64,000 nucleotides of DNA from Rapana venosa (Eukaryota > Mollusca > Gastropoda > Neogastropoda > Muricidae). The notes under the pieces were generated by a model. That model saw nothing but the letters and a program-made list of their open reading frames with translations, did not search any database and was not told the origin of the DNA. The stretch is taken from contig CM054134.1 in the NCBI GenBank assembly GCA_028751875.1, positions 68,039,839-68,103,838 on the forward strand, written 5' to 3'. Within the stretch, counting starts at the first letter, position 1. Every line of letters starts with the position of its first letter. Shown in pieces: positions 19,816 through 30,361 of the stretch. A program made the translations under genes and the position numbers.

Positions 19816-20494
19816 CATGGCGCTTTGCATACATCCAAAACTGGCAACATTTTTGGCTCTGCAGAAGTGTACCCATAAACTGGAAATAGAGATTTCATTA
19901 CTTGATATATGTGGTGTGTGTGTGTTGTTGTTGTTGTTGCTGCTGATGTTGTTGTTCCCTGCCCCTTCTATCCTTTTTTTCTGGAGGATTTGTTTCTGAA
20001 AAGCATGAACTGTTTTTGTTTACTGAGATTCATAATATGCAATATCTTTTATGTCTGAATTGTAGCCAGATCTACAAGTGCCCATTTCATGCCAGAATGT
20101 TTACATCTTTAGAAAATCATTTATATTAGTGTACATCTGTGTATCTTTGCCATACTAAGAATTTTGTTTTTATTTGGCAGAAAAAAAGTATTATTGTTGT
20201 TGCTGCTTTTGGCAGTGCCTGCAGGTTTAGAAATTTATTTCCCAGACTTTCTGGAGAGACATGAACATGTTTAGAAGAGTGTATTTGGTGTGGTGTGGGG
20301 TGTGATGTAATGTGGTGGGTGGGCATGCGTGTGTGCATGCATGCATGCGTGCATGTGTATGTGTGTGTGTGTGACATATTCCTCTTTTATATAGTACTCA
20401 TCAATTTTTTACATTAGCAAATCAAAACTATGAGAGTTCTGTTTTGAGGAAAGGTGCATATCTATCTTTACTTTTTATATTGATGATTTCATGG
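19816..20494. other. Intergenic, little structure
   Basis: A short (TTG)n tract (19922-19956) and a GT/GCAT-rich tract (20290-20372). Nothing else recognised. Confidence 0.5.
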
Positions 20495-20860
20495 AGACTA
20501 TAGCCAAGTAGTTAAGACCATTGGACTTCAATCCCATGGCTCCATAAAGTCATGGGTTCGAATATCAGTGGCATCTGGTGACTTAACGGTGGGGATTGTT
20601 ACTTTTTCCCAGGTCAACTTCAAGTGCAGACCTGTCAGTGCCTTAATTCTCATTGTGTATATACACATGCAGAAGATCAAGTATGCATGTTTAAGATGCC
20701 ATAATTCATGTCAGTGTTTGATGGGTTACAGAAACACAAACATATCCCGCATACATCCCTGAAGCTAGAATGCGGCTACCTTAATGGTGGGCAAAAGCAG
20801 TCACATACACAAAATCTCAATAATAAGTGAACCTTGGAGCTCTAGAGTGAAAATTTTATT
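20495..20860 (+). mobile_element. SINE-B with C tail
   Basis: Head (CAAGTAGTTAAGACC, then GGGTTCGAATATC), body (CAGGTCAACTTCAAGTGCAG) and C tail (AAAATCTCAATAATAAGTG) in the same order as 7296-7665. Confidence 0.7.
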
Positions 20861-20893
20861 TTTACACACACACTTCTTCTTCTTCCTTTTTTG

Positions 20894-21180
20894 TCATGTT
20901 TCTCCCAGGGGAGGTTTGACATTGATGAGCCTTCTCCATCTCTCTCTGTTTTGAGCTTCCTCCTTATTTATGCCCCTTTCTCTAAGATCATCTGCAATAC
21001 AGGCAGCCCAGGTTTTGCTAGGTCTTCCCTTTGGTCTCTTTCCATCCACTTCGAAGTTCATTGCTCTTTTCATGATGTGGTGGTCTGCTTTCCGTTGAAC
21101 GTGCCCAAACCAGTGCAGTCTGTTGGTACTAGCTACAGACTTCAGATCATCAACTTTGCACATTCTCCATAATTCTTTAT
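20894..21180 (-). pseudogene. LINE reverse-transcriptase C-terminal fragment
   Basis: The minus frame 21163-20894 reads LHWFGHVQRKADHHIMKRAM and GKRPKGRPSKTWAACIADDL, the GHVxR...GRPxKTW ending typical of APE-RT LINE proteins. It is an open frame of 89 codons but only the carboxy end survives. Confidence 0.8.
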
Positions 21181-21223
21181 TCGTGATTCTGTTTTCCCAT
21201 TTTTACACACACACTCATAACTC

Positions 21224-21273
21224 ATATATATATATATATATATGTGTGTTTGTGTGTGTGTGTGTGTGTGTGT
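21224..21273. repeat. (TA)n(GT)n microsatellite
   Basis: Alternating TA then GT dinucleotides. Confidence 0.9.
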
Positions 21274-22317
21274 TGATGGTTATTACATCATTGTTTTATC
21301 AAACAAGCATGATTTTGTCTTTTGCAGAACCAACAGTGAACTTATATGACTGTGATTGGGTGCTGCGTATATTTTTTGGCAGTTAATATTACTACTACAG
21401 AGCCATCAACATTGTTATCAGAATCTCCATAGTAAAGCTAATAGATGGTGTTGACTTTAAGCATCAATGCCTAAATTCCTTGACTAGTGAATAAAACAGA
21501 GATTAGTGATCACATTTTCGTGTTGTACATTTTAATCAAAAGATAGCTTTATTAGTGTTGTGTATAGTAGTACTCTGGATATGTGATTTTTGAGCTTGTG
21601 ATTCTTTTCTTTTTCCTCAGTTTACTGAGATTGGTTTTTTTTTGGGGGGGGGGGGGGGGGGCGGGGGAAGGTGGTGGTGATAGTTGTGGTTATATCCCCT
21701 GTTTTGATAATTTCTCTGTGTGCAGGTAACGCATTACTTGTAGTTTAATTCATGAACTTTCCAGCATTTTATAACTGTTTACAATTAGACCTGTGTAAAT
21801 GAATTTTCAGTTGGTGAAGGAATTAAGAACTGCACTTAAAATGTAAATGTACATAGGAATTGGGACAAGTCATTTCTTCAGATTTCTATTTCCTCTGAAT
21901 GGTGTTTGAAGAAATTTGTTGTTTATAAAGTTAGTAAAACATATCATTGTACTGGTAACTTTTTTTTAACATCATGCGGTGGGTTTTTTTGAGAGATAGG
22001 CCTTGCTGATCAGGTAAGAGCATAATAAAATGAGTTTGAATGTTTGCTTTGATAATTATGAATATTTACATTGCTTGGATATTGTCAAATATTATGTTAA
22101 CCAGAGTACAAAACTTGGCATACTCATTAAAGATGTCTAAAGCTTGCTGTGTTTGTTTTAGTGTGATTATCCCAGAGAGCCATTGTTCTGAAAACAATAA
22201 AAGTTGTTTGTTTTTACAGATGGATTGATGTAAGATGGCCATATGCACTATTCTATATAACTACCTTTGATATAAAGAGAGATTTGTCAGATTCTTATAA
22301 AATATTAGTATAAGCAC
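21274..22317. other. Intergenic, poly-G tract
   Basis: Apart from a run of 19 G starting at 21644 (then GCGGGGG) I see nothing identifiable. Confidence 0.6.
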
Positions 22318-22545
22318 TGAGCCTGCAATCTGACAGTGTGGAACCAAGTCACCACCAAGCTGCCCATTCGAGAGGATTTTCCCCCTACAGTTAACATAAG
22401 TACTGACTCCACTCCCCCAAAAGTCCTTCATATGAGATTATAAACTGAGGTCCTGTGTACAAATGCGTGCAGAATAGCTTGTGTGCCTGGTCTGCCTTTC
22501 AGAAGAGTAGGTCATTCCATGCTGGTTGGAAGGGATGACAACATT
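22318..22545 (+). mobile_element. SINE-A, plus strand
   Basis: Head remnant (GAGCCTGCAATCTGACAG), TTAACATAAGTACTGACTCC, core (AGTCCTTCATATGAGATTAT) and the start of the body (AGAAGAGTAGGTCATTCC). Confidence 0.65.
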
Positions 22546-22618
22546 TTTTTTAAAAATGCTCACTGGAGTTCTTTTATATATCATGCCAGAAGTTTGAATG
22601 CAGCTACCTTAAGGGTAG

Positions 22619-22900
22619 TAGTATGTTCTTTCGAGCCAGAAGGCCCATAGAGCCGGAGCTTATCCCGGTTTCTGTAGCGTTAAGCGAACTGATGGTTTTT
22701 CACCACCCCTGTGACAGGACGCTAGTCTGTCGCCAGATACTTCCCCAGCAGAGCTGGTACCCACTTGTACACCTGGGTGGAGTGAGGAAAATAGGAGTAA
22801 AGTGTCTTTCCCAAGGACACAACACCGAGCCGAGCGGGGATCGAACCCGCGACCTCTGGATCATGAGTTGACCGCCTAAACCACTCGACCACGGTGCCTC
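22619..22900 (-). mobile_element. SINE-E (282 bp) with 15-bp target-site duplication
   Basis: The flanking direct repeats CTACCTTAAGGGTAG lie at 22604-22618 and 22901-22915. On the minus strand it starts with a tRNA-like head with A box TGGTCGAGTGG (22881-22891) and B box GGTTCGATCCC (22837-22847). The body includes AAAGACACTTTACTCC and CCACCCAGGTGTAC. It is inserted in the C tail of an older SINE. The body resembles a widespread invertebrate SINE domain (from memory). Confidence 0.88.
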
Positions 22901-22915
22901 CTACCTTAAGGGTAG

Positions 22916-23885
22916 ACACGGGTCTAAAAGTGGCCAAAAATCATGTTTTTCCTTAGTGTAAAGAACTACTAAATGCAATTTTGGAGATTTTCCTGGGGGA
23001 TTTAAAAGTATTTCAGTTTTCAGAACATGTTTGTAAAACAGGTTTCTTGTACTTACTTGACATAGATGAAAAGGTAGAGGTTTGAAACATTTAGTTTTAT
23101 TGGCCATATTGGGTTGTTTCCATCACAACAGTGCATAACACTAAATAATTTATGTATTTTTAGGCCCAATAAGTGATACCATTTCGATATATAATTTCTA
23201 ACATGAGTTTGTAAACAACATTTTTCAGTTTCAACCCCAAATGTAGCATACACCAAAATCTCACCAGTGGTGAACCTCTGAACTCTAGCTGAGGAAAGAA
23301 AGAAAGTGTTGCTCAGGTGACTTGACCAACATTTCTCTGGCTTGGTTGACTATGAGACACACTATAAAAGAGAGGACTTCAGTTATGTCCTGCAGTCTCA
23401 AAACATTATTGGATGTCCATGGTGTAATCTTTATGTCATTATCATTGATCATAATGCAATTTAAGTTGCCTTTGCCTTTGGCACAGGTAAAACCTGTGGT
23501 CTGACAATGCAAGATACCTGATGCCAAATTTTACACTATCCTTGCGTCTGCATCTTATTTTCACAGTAATAGCTATAGTCTGAGTGTAGCTGTAAAACTG
23601 CCCCCTTCCCCACACACACCTCGCCCCATTCCTTGGTCATAGCACTGCACTACAATTTTCAGGCAGGTTCAGCAAGTTGAACTAGGAGCCCACCTTCTCC
23701 AGATGGCTTGGTGCATGCTGGATAGTTCATATTATCAAGGACCAGCACTGTGGCCACTTAGAAAAAGGGCAATAGGTTTCGAACCACAAAGTAACACGCA
23801 TTTGCACCAGGGACTTGAATGCATGTTCTGCCCTCCTTCTGAACGTTAAGGAACAGCATTGGACCATGCAGAAATAAGGAGCAGT
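22916..23885. other. Intergenic with an old SINE-L fragment
   Basis: C-tail-like sequence lies near 23240-23290. 23290-23475 matches the middle of the long SINE at 62893-63756 (GTGTTGCTCAGGTGACTTGA, ATTATCATTGATCATAATGC). The rest is unrecognised. Confidence 0.5.
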
Positions 23886-24112
23886 TATGAAGAGTATTTC
23901 TTCAGCCAGAAGGCCATAGAGCATACAGCTTTCACCGGTTTGTACTTAAGCATGTGGTTTTCACCACCCCTATGACAGACGTAGACAGTTGCGATACTTC
24001 CCAGCAGAGTGGTACCCACTGACACCTGGAGTGAGTGAGGAAATGAGTAAGTGTCTTTCCAGACCACACGAGAGACGCGACCTTGGATCACGAGTTGACG
24101 CTTAAACACTCG
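23886..24112 (-). mobile_element. SINE-E second copy with many small deletions
   Basis: It is collinear with 22619-22900, but single bases are missing throughout (for example CAGAGTGGTACCCACTGACA against CAGAGCTGGTACCCACTTGT). The error pattern looks like unpolished long-read sequence rather than ordinary decay. Confidence 0.7.
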
Positions 24113-24120
24113 ACCGGTTC

Positions 24121-24455
24121 TCTGTTAGAAGAACGCAAAATTAAGTACAATGACTATGCATGGCTATCAATTCTACCATCTCATCTCAATTCGTGATCGA
24201 TGACCGGTTGATCGTTCAGAGATTTTCCCCATGGAGTACTGAGTCACCCACTTCCCATGTCTTCGAGTGAAACTATAGAGATAAAGTGTCCATTCACATG
24301 CCAGGACAAACACTGTGCGACGGTATAGAACCTGTTCGCTCTTTCGTGAGAGTAGCATTGTGTGCATGGACAGATGACAAAACTACCAATTGCTACACAC
24401 GGGGACTGAATGAAAACAACACATGAGTGTTATTCATTATCTCGAAATAATATCA
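24121..24455 (+). mobile_element. SINE-A with many small deletions
   Basis: The order of blocks (TTTTCCCCATGGAGTACTGA, AGTGAAACTATAGAG, TTCGTGAGAGTAGCATTGTG, GAGTGTTATTCATTATCTCG) follows the full copy at 42600-42960, with frequent missing bases. Confidence 0.65.
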
Positions 24456-24620
24456 CTTGATAGGCCTAAGATCGATTAGCAACTCTCTCATTCAGGCAAG
24501 TCAGATTAAATCAACTAAATTGATGGTTATCGTAGCACCCGAAATTAGACTGTTTTCCCTGATTATCACATCAGCACATCCACTCTCCTCCCACACCACT
24601 CCCTTTCAGAAAGAAAACAA
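24456..24620. other. Unrecognised stretch left of the array
   Basis: No repeat or coding signal was identified. Confidence 0.4.
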
Positions 24621-27600
24621 AAAACTGTTTGCTCATGCTTTACAAAGTGTGTTTGTGCCGCTTACTAACTGTTCTTGCTCTCTTCTGAAAGTGTTGGTGT
24701 GTGCTTACTAACGTATTGACATCTTACAAATTGCTACGTGTGTGCTGTTACTAACATCTGGCTGCTTTACTCATTATGCTTGCTTTATAACTTCTTGCAT
24801 CAGCTTTCTAAAGTTGCTGTGTTGTGCTTTACTAACTGTCTTGCTCTGCTTTACAAGTGTAGGATTGTTGCTATAAACTAAACAATGTACTTGCGCTACT
24901 TAGCTCAAAGTAGTGTGTGTGTCCTTTACATACTGCATCTTGCTCTGCTTCCCCCCTTCCTCAAGTGTGAGTGGTAGCTTACTAAACTGTCTTGCTCTGC
25001 TTTACTAAAGTGTGTGTGTGTGTGCTTTACTAACTGTCTTGCGCTACTTTACTAAAGTTGTGTGTGTGCTTTACTAACTGTCTTGCTCTGCTTTACTAAA
25101 GTGTGTGTGTGTGCTTTACTAACTGTCTTGCTCTGCTTTACTAAAGTGTGTGTGTGTGCTTTACTAACTGTCTTGCTCTGCTTTACTAAAGTGTGTGTGT
25201 GTGTGCTTACTAACTGTCTTGCGTCTCTTACTAAAGTGTGTGTGTGTGCTTTACTAACTGTCTTGCGCTACTTTACTAAAGTGTGTGTGTGTGTGCTTTA
25301 CTAACTGTCTTGCTCTGCTTTACTAAAGTGTGTGTGTGTGTGCTTTACTAACTGTCTTGCGCTACTTTACTAAAGTGTGTGTGTGTGCTTTACTAACTGT
25401 CTTGCGCTACTTTACTAAAGTGTGTGTGTGTGTGTGCTTTACTAACTGTCTTGCGCTACTTTACTAAAGTGTGTGTGTGTGTGTGCTTTACTAAAGTGTG
25501 TGTGTGTGGCTTTACAACTGTCTTGCGCTACTTTACTAAAGTGTGTGTGTGTGCTTTACTAACTGTCTTGCGCTACTTTACTAAAGTGTGTGTGTGTGTG
25601 CTTTACTAACTGTCTTGCTCTGCTTTACTAAAGTGTGTGTGTGTGTGCTTTACTAACTGTCTTGCGCTACTTTACTAAAGTGTGTGTGTGTGCTTTACTA
25701 ACTGTCTTGCTCTGCTTTACTAAAGTGTGTGTGTGTGCTTTACTAACTGTCTTGCGCTGCTTTACTAAAGTGTGTGTGTGTGCTTTACTAACTGTCTTGC
25801 GCTGCTTTACTAAAGTGTGTGTGTGTGTGCTTTACTAACTGTCTTGCCTGACTTTACTAAAGTGTGTGTGTGTGCTTACTAATGTCTGCTTGCTTTACTA
25901 AAGTGTGTGTGTGTGTGCTTTACTAACTGTCTTGCTGCTGCTTTACTAAAGTGTGTGTGTGTGCTTTACTAACTGTCTTGCTCTGCTTTACTAAAGTGTG
26001 TGTGTGTGTGCTTTACTAACTGTCTTGCTCTGCTTTACTAAATTTGTGTGTGTGTGCTTTACTAACTGTCTTGCTCTGCTTTACTAAAGTGTGTGTGTGT
26101 GTGCTTTACTAACTGTCTTGCCTACTTTACTAAAGTGTGTGTGTGTGTGCTTTACTAACTGTCTTGCCTGCTTTACTAAAGTGTGTGTGTGTTGCTTTAC
26201 TAACTGTCTTGCGCTACTTTACTAAAGTGTGTGTGTGTGCTTTACTAACTGTCTTGCTCTGCTTTACTAAAGTGTGTGTGTGTGTGCTTTACTAACTGTC
26301 TTGCTCTGCTTTACTAAAGTGTGTGTGTGTGTGCTTTACTAACTGTCTTGCTCTGCTTTACTAAAGTGTGTGTGTGTGCTTTACTAACTGTCTTGCTCTG
26401 CTTTACTAAAGTGTGTGTGTGTGTGCTTTACTAACTGTCTTGCGCTACTTTACTAAAGTGTGTGTGTGTGCTTTACTAACTGTCTTGCTCTGCTTTACTA
26501 AAGTGTGTGTGTGTGTGCTTTACTAACTGTCTTGCGCTACTTTACTAAAGTGTGTGTGTGTGTGCTTTACTAACTGTCTTGCTCTGCTTTACTAAAGTGT
26601 GTGTGTGTGTGCTTTACTAACTGTCTTGCTCTGCTTTACTAAAGTGTGTGTGTGTGTGCTTTACTAACTGTCTTGCGCTACTTTACTAAAGTGTGTGTGT
26701 GTGTGCTTTACTAACTGTCTTGGTCTGCTTTACTAAGTGTGTGTTGTGTGTGCTTTACTAACTGTCTTGCCTGCTTTACTAAAGTGTGTGTGTGTGTGCT
26801 TTACTAACTGTCTTGCTCTGCTTTACTAAAGTGTGTGTGTGTGTGCTTTACTAACTGTCTTGCGCTACTTTACTAAAGTGTGTGTGTGTGTGCTTTACTA
26901 ACTGTCTTGCTCTGCTTTACTAAAGTGTGTGTGTGTGCTTTACTAACTGTCTTGCGCTACTTTACTAAAGTGTGTGTGTGTGCTTTACTAACTGTCTTGC
27001 TCTGCTTTACTAAAGTGTGTGTGTGTGCTTTACTAACTGTCTTGCTCTGCTTTACTAAAGTGTGTGTGTGTGTGCTTTACTAACTGTCTTGCTCTGCTTT
27101 ACTAAAGTGTGTGTGTGTGTGCTTTACTAACTGTCTTGCGCTACTTTACTAAAGTGTGTGTGTTGTGTGCTTTACTAAACTGTCTTGCTCTGCTTTACTA
27201 AAGTGTGTGTGTGTGTCTTTACTAACTGTCTTGCTCTGCTTTACTAAAGTGTGTGTGTGTGTGCTTTACTAACTGTCTTGCTCTGCTTTACTAAAGTGTG
27301 TGTGTGTGTGCTTTACTAACTGTCTTGCTCTGCTTTACTAAAGTGTGTGTGTGTGTGCTTTACTAACTGTCTTGCTCTGCTTTACTAAAGTGTGTGTGTG
27401 TGTGCTTTACTAACTGTCTTGCTCTGCTTTACTAAAGTGTGTGTGTGTGCTTTACTAACTGTCTTGCTCTGCTTTACTAAAGTGTGTGTGTGTGTGCTTT
27501 ACTAACTGTCTTGCCTGCTTTACTAAAGTGTGTGTGTGTGTGCTTTACTAACTGTCTTGCTCTGCTTTACTAAAGTGTGTGTGTGTGTGCTTTACTAACT

Positions 27601-30361
27601 GTCTTGCGCTACTTTACTAAAGTGTGTGTGTGTGCTTTACTAACTGTCTTGCTCTGCTTTACTAAAGTGTGTGTGTGTGTGCTTTACTAACTGTCTTGCT
27701 CTGCTTTACTAAAGTGTGTGTGTGTGTGCTTTACTAACTGTCTTGCGCTACTTTACTAAAGTGTGTGTGTGTGTGTGCTTTACTAACTGTCTTGCTCTAC
27801 TTTACTAAAGTGTGTGTGTGTGCTTTACTAACTGTCTTGCGCTACTTTACTAAAGTGTGTGTGTGTGCTTTACTAACTGTCTTGCTCTGCTTTACTAAAG
27901 TGTGTGTGTGTGCTTTACTAACTGTCTTGCTCTACTTTACTAAAGTGTGTGTGTGTGTGCTTTACTAACTGTCTTGCGCTACTTTACTAAAGTGTGTGTG
28001 TGTGTGCTGTGTTTACTAACTGTCTTGCTCTGCTTTACTAAAGTGTGTGTGTGTGCTTTACTAACTGTCTTGCGCTCTTTACTAAAGTGTGTTGTGTGTG
28101 CTTTACTAACTGTCTTGCGCTACTTTACTAAATTGTGTGTGTTGTGTGCTTTACTAACTGTCTTGCTCTGCTTTACTAAAGTGTGTGTGTGTGCTTTACT
28201 AACTGTCTTGCTCTGCTTTACTAAAGTGTGTGTGTGTGTGCTTTACTAACTGTCTTGCTCTAGCTTTACTAAAGTGTGTGTGTGTGTGCTTTACTAACTG
28301 TCTTGCTCTGCTTTACTAAAGTGTTGTGTGTGTGCTTTACTAACTGTCTTGCTCTGCTTTACTAAAGTGGTGTGGTGTTTGTGTGTCTTTACTAACTGTC
28401 TTGCGCTACTTTACTAAAGTGTGTGTGTGTGCTTTACTAACTGTCTTGCTCTGCTTTACTAAAGTGTGTGTGTGTGTGCTTTACTAACTGTCTTGCTCTG
28501 CTTTACTAAAGTGTGTGTGTGTGTGCTTTACTAACTGTCTTGCTCTGCTTTACTAAAGTGTGTGTGTGTGTGCTTTACTAACTGTCTTGCTCTGCTTTAC
28601 TAAAGTGTGTGTGTGTGTGCTTTACTAACTGTCTTGCTCTGCTTTACTAAAGTGTGTGTGTGTGTGCTTTACTAACTGTCTTGCCTGCTTTACTAAAGTG
28701 TGTGTGTGTGTGCTTTACAAAACTGTCTTGCGCTGCTTTACTAAAGTGTGTGTGTGTGCTTTACTAACTGTCTTGCTCTGCTTTACTAAAGTGTGTGTGT
28801 GTGCTTTACTAACTGTCTTGCGCTACTTTACTAAAGTGTGTGTGTGTGTGCTTTACTAACTGTCTTGCGCTACTTTACTAAAGTGTGTGTGTGTGCTTTA
28901 CTAACTGTCTTGCTCTGCTTTACTAAAGTGTGTGTGTGTGTGCTTTACTAACTGTCTTGCTCTGCTTTACTAAAGTGTGTGTGTGTGCTTTACTAACTGC
29001 CTTGCGCTACTTTACTAAAGTGTGTGTTGTTGTGCTTTACTAACTGTCTTGCTCTGCTTTACTAAAGTGTGTGTGTGTGTGTTTACTAACTGTCTTGCTC
29101 TGCTTTACTAAAGTGTGTGTGTTGTGCTTTACTAACTGTCTTGCTTGCTTTACTAAAGTGTGTGTGTGTGTGTGCTTTACTAACTGTCTTGCTCTGCTTT
29201 ACTAAAGTGTGTGTGTGTGTGCTTTACTAACTGTCTTGCTCTGCTTTACTAAAGTGTGTGTGTGTGTGCTTTACTAACTGTCTTGCTCTGCTTTACTAAA
29301 GTGTGTGTGTGTGTGCTTTACTAACTGTCTTGCTCTGCTTTACTAAAGTGTGTGTGTGTGCTTTACTAACTGTCTTGCGCTGCTTTACTAAAGTGTGTGT
29401 GTGTGTGCTTTACTAACTGTCTTGCTCTACTTTACTAAAGTGTGTGTGTGTGTGCTTTACTAACTGTCTTGCGCTGCTTTACTAAAGTGTGTGTGTGTGT
29501 GCTTTACTAACTGTCTTGCTCTGCTTTACTAAAGTGTGTGTGTGTGTGCTTTACTAACTGTCTTGCTCTGCTTTACTAAAGTGTGTGTGTGTGTGCTTTA
29601 CTAACTGTCTTGCTCTGCTTTACTAAAGTGTGTGTGTGTGTGCTTTACTAACTGTCTTGCTCTGCTTTACTAAAGTGTGTGTGTGTGCTTTACTAACTGT
29701 CTTGCTCTGCTTTACTAAAGTGTGTGTGTGTGTGCTTTACTAACTGTCTTGCTCTGCTTTACTAAAGTGTGTGTGTGTGCTTTACTAACTGTCTTGCTCT
29801 GCTTTACTAAAGTGTGTGTGTGTGTGCTTTACTAACTGTCTTGCTCTGCTTTACTAAAGTGTGTGTGTGTGTGCTTTACTAACTGTCTTGCTCTGCTTTA
29901 CTAAAGTGTGTGTGTGTGTGCTTTACTAACTGTCTTGCTCTGCTTTACTAAAGTGTGTGTGTGTGTGCTTTACTAACTGTCTTGCTCTGCTTTACTAAAG
30001 TGTGTGTGTGTGCTTTACTAACTGTCTTGCTCTGCTTTACTAAAGTGTGTGTGTGTGTGCTTTACTAACTGTCTTGCTCTGCTTTACTAAAGTGTGTGTG
30101 TGTGCTTTACTAACTGTCTTGCTCTGCTTTACTAAAGTGTGTGTGTGTGTGCTTTACTAACTGTCTTGCTCTGCTTTACTAAAGTGTGTGTGTGTGCTTT
30201 ACTAACTGTCTTGCTCTGCTTTACTAAAGTGTGTGTGTGTGCTTTACTAACTGTCTTGCTCTGCTTTACTAAAGTGTGTGTGTGTGCTTTACTAACTGTC
30301 TTGCGCTACTTTACTAAAGTGTGTGTGTGTGTGCTTTACTAACTGTCTTGCGCTACTTTAC
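24621..30361 (+). repeat. Large tandem array, 45-47 bp unit, about 120 copies
   Basis: The unit is GCTTTACTAACTGTCTTGCT, CTGCTTTACTAAAG, then (TG)5-7. Length differences come mainly from the TG count. Each unit contains GCTTTACTAA twice, so it looks like a dimer of an ancestral half-unit of about 22 bp. Main variants replace GCTCTGC by GCGCTAC, GCGCTGC, GCTCTAC or GCCTGC. The first 350 bp (24621-24980) are heavily garbled, while the right edge is clean and abuts a LINE at 30362. Reading frames across it (ALLTVLLCFTKVCVC) are a by-product of the 45-bp period. Confidence 0.95.

Noticed and set aside
22837..22891. Possible tRNA genes at SINE heads (also at 42600 and 62900)
   Set aside because: Pol III boxes are present, but each is fused to a SINE body and flanked by target-site duplications or truncated, so they are SINE heads.
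25062..30342. Repeated open frames of the type ALLTVLLCFTKVCVC in the array
   Set aside because: They exist because 45 is a multiple of three. They break wherever the TG count changes and have no start, splice or conservation support.
24621..30361. CRISPR-like array
   Set aside because: Repeats are contiguous with no unique spacers, and the DNA is eukaryotic.
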